From positions 1 to 64,000 of the forward strand of contig WNNJ02002420.1 of assembly GCA_012934845.2 (NCBI GenBank): a stretch of DNA of 64,000 bases, read 5' to 3'. Shown here piece after piece: positions 30,621-40,751 of the stretch. The stretch comes from Pomphorhynchus laevis. Taxonomy: Eukaryota > Acanthocephala > Palaeacanthocephala > Echinorhynchida > Pomphorhynchidae. Numbering within the stretch: the first letter of the stretch is position 1; each line of letters opens with the position of its first letter. A program made the position numbers and the translations under genes. The notes beneath the pieces are model-generated. The model saw only the letters and a program-made list of their open reading frames with translations. It was not told the origin of the DNA and ran no database searches.

Positions 30621-31020
30621 TTTCGTAAACACCAAAGCGGTCAGTTGTAATATTTATCCTCTGTGTATAAAGTGTTGAAATAATCGTAACACCGGGTATC
30701 TATTATCGTAAGTAGTTTATTAAGCAGCCAAGAAGTTGTATTGTAAGTAGTTGTTGTATGTACCAACTTTGTAGTATTGTTAGAAATCACGTGTCCAGAT
30801 CTACCAAAATCACGCGTCCAGTTACCTGATTGAGTCTTATTCAAGGATTAATCTGACCCAATCACAGAAAAAGAATGTTAATGACATAATAATTTATTTG
30901 TACGTCCGAAAATGACATATTTCACTCTTTGGGTGGTGTTGGAGTAACGAAGTTTGGGTAATAATAATGTAGCGGTTTTATTTTCCCTTTAACGCCTGTC
31001 GGCTTCAGGTAACATACAAA
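30621..31020. other. Unassigned AT-rich stretch between A3 and B3
   Basis: Probably A3 5' UTR on the left and target sequence on the right. I see no gene, tRNA or clear repeat. Confidence 0.5.
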
Positions 31021-31025
31021 AGCAC

Positions 31026-31382
31026 TTAAACAGAAATAGTAGTTTCTGCATAAGCGAATGAGCCAAAGGTGTAACGAATGTCAATGTAAATTTTACGTAG
31101 AGACATTGGGTGACGAGCAATGGCAACAATTCCGCCATGTTCAGAAGCAATAGATGTATGAGAGGCAATTGGACGTGATGATTTAACTAAAGAAAAACCA
31201 GAGCGACATAGACGACGAATAGCAAGATCGTCGGAGTTACAATGCCAATATTCGGTAATGCAGAGAATATCGATTGACAATTGATCGAAGATATCAAGGA
31301 GCAGATCAGCGTTATGAAGAATAGAGCGAGTGTTGAATAGACTAAGACGAAAAGTATGTTCAGGAGCGAGATCGACTAGCAA
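31026..31382 (-). pseudogene. B3 ORF2 N-terminal endonuclease fragment
   Basis: LVDLAPEHTFRLSLFNTRS, ITEYWHCNSDD and HGGIVAIARHP blocks match B1 and A3; the frame ends in non-B residues after TFGSF. The normal ATG region just upstream carries a frame change. Confidence 0.7.
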
Positions 31383-31399
31383 AGAAGACAGGATGAGAA

Positions 31400-32848
31400 G
31401 CGGGACGCCATCGGATTTTTGCCTCGTGTGTACGACGTGAAAATTTCCGTTGATTTTACGGATTGATAGAGATGATTCACCGTTTGTTTCACGTCGATGT
31501 TTATCAATGCGAGCTAAATTGAGCTGGCAATATCATAAAGAGAGCGATCAGGAAATATACGACAAGTAGATGAAGTGATAATAAGTTTAAAACGTTGGGA
31601 GAGTACCGAAGAGTCATTGAACTATGTCGGAAAACGATTTTTAAGAGTAGAGCACAGAGATGATTGGATTTAGTGGATTTGTTTAAACGAATAAAGGATA
31701 CAGGAGCGATATTATTGAAGAGGGATGGGTTATCATCAGGAAGAATGGTTGCTAGTATAGACCTAAAAACAGATACATCATCGAGGCGAGATTGTGGAGA
31801 ATCAGATTCGGAATGTTTTAAGTTTTATATGATAATACTGCGATCGCGCGAAGGAAAACTATTTCGTGGAAGTGGTGGACGGACAGAGCTGGTATAAGTC
31901 GAGGCAGATTAGCAGATAGAAGTGGAAATGACAGGGGTGCTTGGTAGAGAATTAATATTGGTTGGAGCAAGTGTGACAGGAGCGGGTGTTGAATCGGTTG
32001 ATCAGAGATGTGACTGGATATGATTTTAAATGAAGGATGTAAATTATTTGGAAGTGTTACTTGGGAGGTAGAGTAAGGAGAATTAAGATAGGTTGGGGCA
32101 TGAGTGACAGGAATGGAGTGTTGAATCACTTGATCGGAAATGTTACTGGAAATGATTTTGATGGAAGGATGTAAATTATTGAGAAGTGATACGGGGGAGG
32201 TAGAGTAAGGAGAATTAAGATAAGTTGGGGCATGAGTGACAGGAATGGAGTGTTTAATCACTTGATCAGAAATGTTACTGGAAATGATTTTGATGGAAGG
32301 ATGTAAATTATTGAGAAGTGATACGGGGGAGGTCGAGTAAGAAGTACGTGAAGAGAATAAAGAAGTTTGAGATTTATTTAGATTGGGGAGGAATAGGAAA
32401 GAGGAGGTACGAGATGAAAAGCTTTACCGTTAGCATTGTTAGAATGAGAAAGATTAATGGAAGTTTTGTACGTAGTTGAACGAGGAGTGTGTGAGAGAGT
32501 AGGTTCAATAATGGGATTATAAGATGCGAAGTCAGGTGTTGATGCGATGAAAGCATCTAAAACAGTATTGGTCTGAGTGGGCGTATGTGATACAGAAGTA
32601 GAGGAGCAGGATAACTGTAGTAGTCGTAGTGATGTACAAAAACCGCATGTGAACTGTTTACCTTTATACACCGAGCGGTAAGATATTTTAACAAGGAACA
32701 AGTGTCCATACATCACAATCTTTGGAATCGCATTCGACTTCAAAACTGGTATAACCATCATTACATTCCGATGTGGAAGATCGGAATGTGGAAGATTCCG
32801 ATGTGGTTGATCAGGAACAGGGATCTGAGATCGCGCTTTTCTAGTCAT
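31400..32848 (-). pseudogene. B3 ORF1 with three linker repeats, frame-broken
   Basis: The PHD-like cluster lies at about 32790-32640 and the linker repeats at 31951-32330. The RRM-like and C-terminal parts occupy 31880-31440 in shifted frames. A small scrambled tandem stretch (32757-32815) near the N-terminus is not present in B2. Confidence 0.65.
31951..32330 (-). repeat. Three ~123-bp (41-codon) tandem repeats in B3 ORF1 linker
   Basis: Units start near 31963, 32086 and 32209, each with GAATTAA then GAGTGACAGGAATGGAGTG (or a close variant). The last two are nearly identical. B1 and B2 have about two units, so copy number varies while frame is kept. Confidence 0.8.
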
Positions 32849-32892
32849 GACCTTTTATCGAGAGATTGAGCTCAATCCGCGACGTAGCGAGC

Positions 32893-33155
32893 GGAACCTT
32901 TAAGAATAATCTAAAACTGACAGGAATAATCTGTAACTGACAGGAATAATCTGTGACTGACAGGAATAATCTGGAACTGACAGGAATAATCTGGAATTGA
33001 CAGGAATAATTAAATATATTTATCTCCCAAACTTTTTTTAAGGTAATTCTTCAGAAATAATCTGGGACTGACAGGAATAATCTGGAACTGACAGGATCGA
33101 TCTGGAACTGACAGGAATAATTCAATATATTTATCTCCCAAATTTTTTTAGGCAA
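32893..33155 (-). repeat. B3 5' UTR tandem repeats, compound array
   Basis: About five ACTGACAGGAATAATCTG-type 20-bp units, then a spacer with TATATTTATCTCCCAAA, then three more units and the same spacer again. This is a higher-order duplication of the array seen in B2. Confidence 0.8.
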
Positions 33156-33640
33156 TTCTCTCCAGTACCTGGATTCTAACTTCTACTTTGACCTTCTACT
33201 TTGGATAATATGTCGAAAAATTAAAGTAATTTTGTTATATACCTAAATTGCCGAATGGTGGAGTTTTAATTGCAAAGTCTATATACGGGTTGCAAACCTC
33301 GAGCATGCACTCTTGATTTTCCTGTAAGAAACGTCAAAGCCACAAGATCGCGTTGTCCAAAGAAGTAGGTGCCCCCTTTGCCAAAGCAGGTTCCCTCTTC
33401 CTTATTATTAAACAATTACGGGACGGGAGATTGTTAAACAAAAAATTGAATCTAAGTGCATCTTGGACAATAAACGAATCGGTAGAATAAAGGAAATCAG
33501 CTTTCTTATAGTAGCAATGCTAAATCATCAAAGGATATCGGTAACGGGATATAATGAAAATGGCAAGGGCAATAAAAATGACAAGCATCAAATATACAAA
33601 ACAAATCAAATGCGAAGAACAATGAATAACTCTCCACTGA
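33156..33640. other. Unassigned stretch, no gene seen
   Basis: No element or exon recognised; it may include the 5' part of the RTE fragment that follows. Confidence 0.5.
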
Positions 33641-34250
33641 TCTGAAAAGTTTTCACTTTCAAGTGTCATGTGATCAGGCAGTTGTAGGAACCTGGAATGT
33701 CATCTCGCTGACGGGTAAGGAATCATAATTTGTTGAAGAGATGGTTCGCTTCGGTCTAGAAATACTCGGAGTGACTTCTCTTCACTATTCTGGAACTGGA
33801 ACTAAACTTTTGGATGAAGGCTGGACCTTGAACTATTGGGGAGTTACAACGGAAAGCGACGACAGGCGGGTGTAGGGATACTTACAAGTCTCCGGTTGTC
33901 GTTCGTGGTATAGAGGTTTTACCCAGTGAATAATGGCGAGCATCTCTGAGACTTTTAGTCAAAGAGGAAAAGGGGATAACTGCTGTGTGTGCTTATACTC
34001 TCAACATTATCTAGGAATACACAGTATTCCTGGATAATGTTGAGAGTATAAGTTCTTCAGGCTCTGCTAGATAATACTCCTTTAAGAGATTCCGTCGTTC
34101 TATTTGGTGACTTCAATGCTCATGATGGTAGCAACGATAGCACTTGGAAGGAAGTGTTGTGGTGGAATGAACTCTCCAATCTTCATGCGAGTAGTGTTGA
34201 ACTCGCATTGATAAATATATCACAAGGCAGCCGAAACTAATGATAGTAGT
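33641..34250 (+). mobile_element. LINE fragment J (RTE-type endonuclease), broken
   Basis: Blocks GTWNVISLTGKE, GLEILGVT, GWTLNYWGV and, further on, VVLFGDFNAHDGS with SVELALINI are those of RTE-clade APE endonucleases. They are split among frames with several stops, and interrupted by a 27-bp snap-back repeat (33993-34051) inserted before GDFN. No RT follows. Confidence 0.75.
33993..34051. repeat. Snap-back inverted repeat in RTE fragment: 27-bp arms, 5-nt spacer
   Basis: Arms 33993-34019 and 34025-34051 are complements with one mismatch. The left arm is native endonuclease sequence, the right arm an inverted copy. Confidence 0.95.
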
Positions 34251-34251
34251 T

Positions 34252-34789
34252 ATCTATACTGATGAGTGCTGTCAGCTACAACCACCTCGTCTAGGAGTGA
34301 TAATGAAGGCTTTCCTGGCATGTAATTGAACTCCTGTATTTGGCAAAATCTACGATTATGAAACTGAAGCTTATTAGCTCCAGGAGCTTAGTTTTACAAA
34401 TTCTGCGATTAAATTATAAAAATGTATCCTATAAAGGGATACGATGAGAAAGCAATCAGCGAAAGCAATTATAATTCCTGCCGAATAATATCAGGATGAT
34501 CGAAAAGCACGTTGTTAGTTTAAAGACGTTATGCTTATGCTACTATGTTAACAACTTCTAAGAGATGCCTTATTCTCGAATCATCCAAATATTATCTAAC
34601 AACGAAAAGTTAAATTTTTTTAACTTTTCGTTATTAGAGCAAACGTTTACTTCAAGTATTCCAAAAATACAAGAAATGTTGAATGCGAAAATCGTTCTTG
34701 TAGAACTTATTTAGCTAGTAATTTCAAGGATCAAGATTTGACTACGGCTGATGGCGAATTATTGACATATACGGTACAATATATATAGG
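34252..34789. other. Unassigned AT-rich stretch with a 20-bp snap-back repeat
   Basis: Nothing coding recognised. Arms 34595-34614 and 34619-34638 pair with one mismatch around a 4-nt spacer. Confidence 0.6.
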
Positions 34790-34869
34790 TGTAATGATAA
34801 ACCAAATAAGGCTTTATTCAACAATCTAGAATATAGTTATACAATATGATTACATGTTAGATTATCACA
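34790..34869 (-). repeat. 3' LTR of the Ty3/gypsy element (80 bp)
   Basis: On the minus strand it begins TGTGATAATC and ends ATCATTACA (TG...CA) with an AATAAA signal inside. It is identical to 38559-38638. Confidence 0.95.
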
Positions 34870-37800
34870 GTCTTCCCCGATTATATAATCGTCTAGGTAC
34901 TTCGGAGTTCTTCTATCCCTAGGACTACGCCGTAATTCTTGAAGTCTATTATGTTCGACTTGTTGATTCTCTTCACTCCGATAGTTACCGATTCCAACTT
35001 GTGTAATATTATCAGCTCCATTCAATGATTGTCGTGATACGATTGTCGAGTCGGTTTTTGAATGCATGCCGTCTCCTTCTGATGTCCGATCAATCAGTAG
35101 CATATCGTTATCTATGTTAGAATTTGTAATAGGGTACCTGGTCAGTCTTCTTACGGACACATTCATCTCTTTCCCGCAAGGTTTCCGAATAGTAGCGTAG
35201 TTACCATTTGATTGTAAGATTTCAGCCTGCGAAAACAACGGATTTGATTTAGACATTGGATTCTGATTTAAAAGCACGTTTTCACCTGTTCCCAACCATC
35301 TCGGAACGATACATTTGTTACAAGAATTCCTTGGGAAAGAAAATAGTCGTTGATGTGGAGTCTCCCCTATCGCGGTACACAGTAAGCTGCGCAAAGATGA
35401 CAAAACCAATGGCAGAACAAATTCCCATTCCGCCAGTGTTTTCCTGTGAGTTTTGAGGGCGAGTTGGGTTGTCTTCCAGATTATTCCAACGAATCGTTCG
35501 GCCTGTCCGTTACCACGTGGGTTGTAGCACGAACTGCGGGTGCAGCTAATACCGCGAGAATTTAGATACGTTCGGAATTCGTTGGATTGAAAACATGTTG
35601 CTTGGTCACTGTGAACGTTGGCTGGGTAACCAAAAACACTGAAGATTTGATTCAGGCAATTGATGACTGATATAGAAGATGTATCCTTACACGGTATGGC
35701 GAACGGAAAGCGAGAATATTCGTCAACGACACAAAGGAGATATTTGTTTTCTGTAGTTGATGTCAATGGGCCTTTAAAGTCAATGCTTAGCCGTTCAAAT
35801 GGATGCGTAGCCTTGATGACATGTGCTGTTTCTGGTCTAGCGTATCGAGGCTTCAATTCGGCGCAAATTTGACACGAAGAGACAACGTCCGCAACGTCAC
35901 TTTTGTCAAAAGGTAACTCATGCGAACGAACGTAGTGAAGTAATCGACTGACACCCGGATGACACAATGAATTATGCAAGATCTTAAGATCATTAACTGT
36001 TTTGCAAGACGAACATGTTATCCTAGACATTGCGTCAGCAGCTTTATTTGATTGTCCGGGCCGGTATTCAATGCCAAAATTGTAAGGTGCAAGTTCAATT
36101 CTCCATCGAGCGATTTTGTCACTTTTTATGCGATTCGACAGTTTTTGATCAAACATAAATGACACTGACCTCTGATCGGTTTTGACAATGAAATAGCGTC
36201 CTAGCAGGAAATGCTTCCAATATTTAAGAGCTTCCACAATCGCGTAAGCCTCCTTTTCCACACTCGACTGTCGCAACGCTGTTTTAGGCAAGGATCGTGA
36301 ATAGAAGGCGACGGGGCAGTTGTTTTGACTGAGCACCGCGCCGATAGATGAATATGAGGCGTCAGTTTCAACAGTCAAGGAAAGATCCGGATTGTAAGCA
36401 CATAAAAATGAATTCGAGATTTCCGACTTTATTTCTTCTATCTGTCGGATGACAGCACGATCGAGGGGAAAATCTTTCGATTCTACCAGTGGGCGTATCT
36501 TTGCCGAGAAAGAAGGGATCCACCTCGAATAGTAAGCGAGCATACCGAGGAGTCTCTGTAGTGAAGTGTGATTTTCCGGAATCGGGTAAGTAAGAAATGG
36601 CTTAATTCTTTCAGTGTCAGGTTTGATGCAACCATGTCGAATATGGTAGCCCAAAAAATTGAGTTGTGTCTTGCCCAAACGCGACTTTTCCGGAGAGAAT
36701 TTGATGTTGAGCTGATTAGCGATGGTCGTTAGACGATCTAGTCTTTTGTCGTGTTCATCAGTGCTATTTCCACACACGATGATGTCATCTAAGTAAGCAA
36801 ATACTCCTTCAAGTTGATAGTGTTCGATGAGGTTATTCATGATTCGTTGGAAAGCAGAAACAGCATTTGTAAGCCCAAAAGAAATTCGCTGGAATTCGTA
36901 CAAACGTCCTGATGCTTCGAAAGCCGTGTATTTTTTATCTTCCTCCAGCAATGGAATCTGATAGTAAGCACTGGAAAGATCGAGCGTCGAAAACACGGAA
37001 TGTGTTGCAATCTTCGAAATGAGGTCATCGATATTAGGAAGAGGGTAGGCATCCAAAGATGTGAATCGGTTAATAGTTTGCGAGTAGTCGACAACCATTC
37101 TCTGTCTACCATTCCTATTTGTAACAACAAGAACCTGTGAGCGCCAAGGCGATCTGCTTTCTCGAATAATGCCGGATTTGAGTAAGTTAGCTACTTGGCT
37201 TCGAATAAACTCGGCGTTTGATAGTGTCTGTCTTCTTGATTTCGTGGCAACTGGAATGAGATGTTTCGGCAAATTCGGAAAAAGTGTTAATGGCTGGATT
37301 TTTATGGCAGATGCTGGAGATATGTTAGCGAGAGTTAGTCCAGGCAAATTTCCACCGAATGGGAACGTTATGAATTCATGTTCCTTCATGAATTCTCTGC
37401 CTAATATGGCATCAGCGCATAATGACGACAACAATGAAAAACGGCAGCGTGGATAAGTATTTTTATTCAACTCAATGTTTGTTGTGCACTGTTTTGTAAT
37501 TGTGGCCCAAGAGGAGGAGGACGCCATATAAACTGTTTTACAGCAAGATGTGGTTGTCAGTTGTAATTTATGTGCGATATTCGTGTCAATGAAATTTTCT
37601 GAACTGCCCGTATCTAGAAGACATTCGATTTGTTGACCATTGATTGTAATGGAAGTCAATGAACTTGGATCCTCTAAGTTGGACATGGAACATAACGCCG
37701 ATGAAGTCGAGGTGGAAAATTTTAATTTTGATTGACAGACTTTGGCAAAATGACCATGTTTAGAACAAATGTTGCAAGTAACGTCTCTTGCAGGACACTT

Positions 37801-38558
37801 ACTGCGGGGGTGATAATGATTACCGCAAAAGTAACAGCGTTTGGTAATTTTGTTTCGCAAGGCTGCGTTAATCGATTTGTCATCATCGAATTCGGAATGG
37901 GAGGGTTCGTTATTGTTGTCCGCTGAAACCGATGCTAGCATTGATCTTGTCTCGTCATTTGAAGTAAAAACGGCTGCTTGTTGTTGTGCGGCCTCTAGAG
38001 ATGATGCCATTAAAACAATTTCATCGAAGTCAGTTTTATTCGATTCGAGTATCCTCTCACGTATATAAGAATTTAGTAGACCATGGACGAGGGCGTCAAT
38101 GATATGGCTTCGACGGTTAGTTGCGGCATCGACATCTTCAAAATTACACTTTGTTGCCAACTCCAAGTTTTCTCACATATTGCTGGATATTCATCGTTTT
38201 ATCTTGACGACAAGTATGCAGTTGAAATCTATTAAAAACCGCGTTAACTGGCTTCTGAAATTGCTTATCGAGTATATTTAAGGCTGAGTCGAATGTTCTA
38301 GAATCTTTGATCAGTAAGTAAAGTCTTGATGACAGTAAGTTAATGAGTACAAATCGTTTCTGGTCATCTGTTACTGTGACTTGCAACGAGAAAAAATTTT
38401 GTAGCTTTTGGCGCCAGTGAATCCATTCGTCTTGACAATCTGATGTGTCTGGATCCAGATTGAAAGGTTGAGGTATAAGAAGTTTATCCATGGAAACGTT
38501 GGACGTCAATTGCTGAAAATCCGAGTTCAACACAATTCAACACAATTGTTGAATAAAT

Positions 38559-38638
38559 TGTAATGATAAACCAAATAAGGCTTTATTCAACAATCTAGAA
38601 TATAGTTATACAATATGATTACATGTTAGATTATCACA
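38559..38638 (-). repeat. 5' LTR of the Ty3/gypsy element (80 bp)
   Basis: Identical to 34790-34869. I could not match the adjacent primer-binding region to a particular tRNA by eye. Confidence 0.95.
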
Positions 38639-38654
38639 ATAGGGAAGTCAAATA

Positions 38655-38857
38655 GCAGTAAAAAAGGATTTATTTTAACGTGGCAAATGCGTGCCAGCGC
38701 ACGCTTACATGACCACAACAAAACAAGACTGTGAATCAGGTGTCGAGAAGGTGTGAACGGAGGAGGTGTTTGTATGTGATAAAGGAGGGAGCGCGGCGGA
38801 CGTCGAGAGGGAGTTGATTCCAGGCGAGTGAGGCGGCGACGAGGAAGGATCGGATAC
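38655..38857 (-). mobile_element. LINE family A copy A4, 3' end only
   Basis: The first ~190 bases match A1 nearly perfectly (TAACGTGGCAAATGCGTGCC at the start), so it is a recent 5'-truncated copy. Its 5' end joins family D tail sequence (D5). The Ty3/gypsy element is inserted just beyond its 3' end. Confidence 0.85.
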
Positions 38858-39055
38858 CATCGGTGTTGCCCTATGCCGCGCGGCGTCGATATGAATCCGG
38901 GGTTACCGTTCTTCAAGTGGAAAGGCCGTCCGCCTCGAGCAACAGGAGCCTTAGCTAAAGCACACGCTCCGTAACATGTAATTCAAACATAATGATATTT
39001 GGGTTAAATTCCCTTTGTAAACTTTGTGAATAAAGCTTTTCTTCTTTTAAAAAAA
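38858..39055 (+). mobile_element. LINE family D copy D5, C-terminal tail and 3' UTR with A tail
   Basis: The frame reads GVALCRAASI, stop, IRGYRSS, matching the D1 tail VGVALCQSASMCLRGCRSS. A 3' UTR follows with AATAAA (about 39031) and an A9 run at 39047-39055, suggesting D RNAs end in poly(A). The rest was displaced by A4. Confidence 0.7.
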
Positions 39056-39722
39056 AAGTTACAACAGCTTATTATTATTAGTTGCATATAAATTGGTTTG
39101 TCAAATAAATTCGTTTTTTTGTTAAAAAAAATTATTAGTTGCATACAGCGAATGTATTTCTAGGCTGAAATCAAAAATCAGTGTCGCAATTGCAGTTAGT
39201 GCATCGGTTTGTATACGTGCTACAAGGCTTAGAATAAACGAACAAGCACAGTATTATCAAACATAGTAAAAGATGGGCAAGCGTCTAAGATTTACATCAA
39301 TGACTGATCAAAAAGCAAACAAATTTAAGGATATTATGTGTATTTGTTGTTTATTTTTATAGTAAAAACTGGTATTTAAAAAAAAATATTAGTTACAACG
39401 AGAATTGTCAGTGCTAATAAACAAACTCATTGAAAATATGCCATGTATACATTACCTTGACGCGACATTGAATTCATGAGCAAATTGTGTGTTATCGGAG
39501 GATCAAAAGATTCTACAATTGCAACAGTAATCGGAGAATACCGTATAAACTCAAACAAAATGCAGGTAACTTCGTCTACAATATCAAACGAGGTGAGTGA
39601 TTTGTTGTCATCTACCGTAAAAGAGGTAATTATTGAACTTCCCCTAATACCCAAATTAAAAAAATCTGACGGTTATTAAGCTATTAGCGCCAATAGAGCG
39701 CCATAAGCTATTTTACATATTC

Positions 39723-40718
39723 TTGCAGAAGTTTACAGAAAAATATAATAATAGAGTCCTATTCCACTCAGTACGCTACTTTGAAGCTGAAATCAAGATC
39801 TCCTTCGTTTCCTGGGACATTTCGAAGGAGTATGAAACTTATTTCCACAACGAATTAATGGATGTTGGGACAATACAATTTAAACCTATTCAAGCTTCCA
39901 TCAAAATTTCGAATCTTCCTCGCCTCCTGGATGAGAAGGATATTGAGTTTTTAAAGATACTATTTAGAATAACAAACTTCCGGTACGTGACTGGGAAAAA
40001 CGTATTTCCTCTCCCGATAGCTTTTGCGTCCTCAACCATTGATAATGCTGATATGCTAACAAAAGCCGCATGTAACCCATTTTTGGGACATAATTTATTG
40101 TTTAAATTCATAAGCACCGACGAGCTAACTTACCTGCACTGCAATACTTGCCACGATTGGGGCCACTGGGGCTCTGGATGTATTAAGGAGAAGTCTCGTA
40201 GAGTATGCTGCCTAACGAATTGCCTGCAAGTTGCCGGGAAGTGCTCCTTCAAGCCCAAGTGTTCAAATTGTGGAGGAGTCTATCCGGCGTGGTCCAGGAA
40301 GTGTGCGAACTTCAAACTGTATTGTTCCCGACACTACTCATCCCACCTCAATAAAAAAGATGACCCCGTGACTTTTGGTGCAGTCGCTGGTAGAATGACT
40401 GACAACGACATCATCAGGTTAGTCGACTCCACAAGACAAGCAATCTTCAAGCAATTGGATAACTTGATTCAGAAACAGCTCGCCTTATCTTTTACCCCTC
40501 CAGTAATCGCCGACCCTCAGGTCCTGAAGGAATCAAAGAAAAGAGCAGCATCCTCACACAGAGTTCCTCCTGTGAAGAGCAGAAAAATGTTAAAATCTAA
40601 GGCCGAAGATGCTGCCGTTGCACTCATGGGAAATGAAGATAATGCCTGTGGGCAAGTGTCTTCCCTAGTAGGAGCTTGTGGTGGAAATGTCGACCTTTCC
40701 GCCTCTAGCTCCGTCTAG
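39723..40718 (+). CDS. LINE I ORF1, gag-like with CCHC zinc knuckles
   Basis: A 331-codon open frame. Residues ~60-140 form an RRM-like fold candidate (IQASIKISNLPRLLDE, FRYVTGKNVFP). Zinc knuckles follow: CNTCHDWGHWGSGC, then CCLTNC...CSNCGG and a final C. A basic tail contains KSRKMLKSKAEDA. This is the layout of I/jockey ORF1 RNA-binding proteins. More N-terminal sequence may lie in another frame at 39476-39679, so the true start is uncertain. Confidence 0.75.
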   Translation: MQKFTEKYNNRVLFHSVRYFEAEIKISFVSWDISKEYETYFHNELMDVGTIQFKPIQASIKISNLPRLLDEKDIEFLKILFRITNFRYVTGKNVFPLPIAFASSTIDNADMLTKAACNPFLGHNLLFKFISTDELTYLHCNTCHDWGHWGSGCIKEKSRRVCCLTNCLQVAGKCSFKPKCSNCGGVYPAWSRKCANFKLYCSRHYSSHLNKKDDPVTFGAVAGRMTDNDIIRLVDSTRQAIFKQLDNLIQKQLALSFTPPVIADPQVLKESKKRAASSHRVPPVKSRKMLKSKAEDAAVALMGNEDNACGQVSSLVGACGGNVDLSASSSV

Positions 40719-40751
40719 GTCAAGGCAATCCCACCCAGCTAATCTAATGCA

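Larger units (their letters stand above)
31021..33155 (-). mobile_element. LINE family B copy B3, 3'-truncated: 5' UTR, ORF1, start of endonuclease
   Basis: From 33155 down it has the 5' UTR repeats, the GTAGCGAGCGGA core (32884-32895), ORF1, and the first ~110 codons of ORF2. It ends at about 31021 inside the endonuclease before GDFN. Loss of a 3' end is unusual for a LINE insertion and points to later deletion or rearrangement. Confidence 0.8.
34790..38638 (-). mobile_element. Ty3/gypsy LTR retrotransposon, short-LTR (Mag-like) type, looks nearly whole
   Basis: A 3849-bp element bounded by identical 80-bp LTRs and by the 5-bp target duplication ATAGG (34785-34789 and 38639-38643). On the minus strand the parts in order are a gag-like region, two CCHC zinc knuckles (about 37840-37730), an aspartic protease with LLDTGSS (about 37620), RT with YLDDII (about 36785), RNase H (about 36380) and an integrase with an HHCC-type zinc region (about 36000-35870). 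A GGGGAAGA purine tract precedes the 3' LTR. The coding regions 38533-38144 and 38166-34837 overlap slightly, as in families that frameshift between gag and pol. No envelope gene is seen. Identical LTRs suggest a young insertion, though 80 bp gives little resolution. Confidence 0.92.

Noticed and set aside
39668-39712. Hairpin around TAAGCTATT...TAAGCTATT
   Set aside because: The repeats are direct, not inverted, and short in AT-rich DNA.
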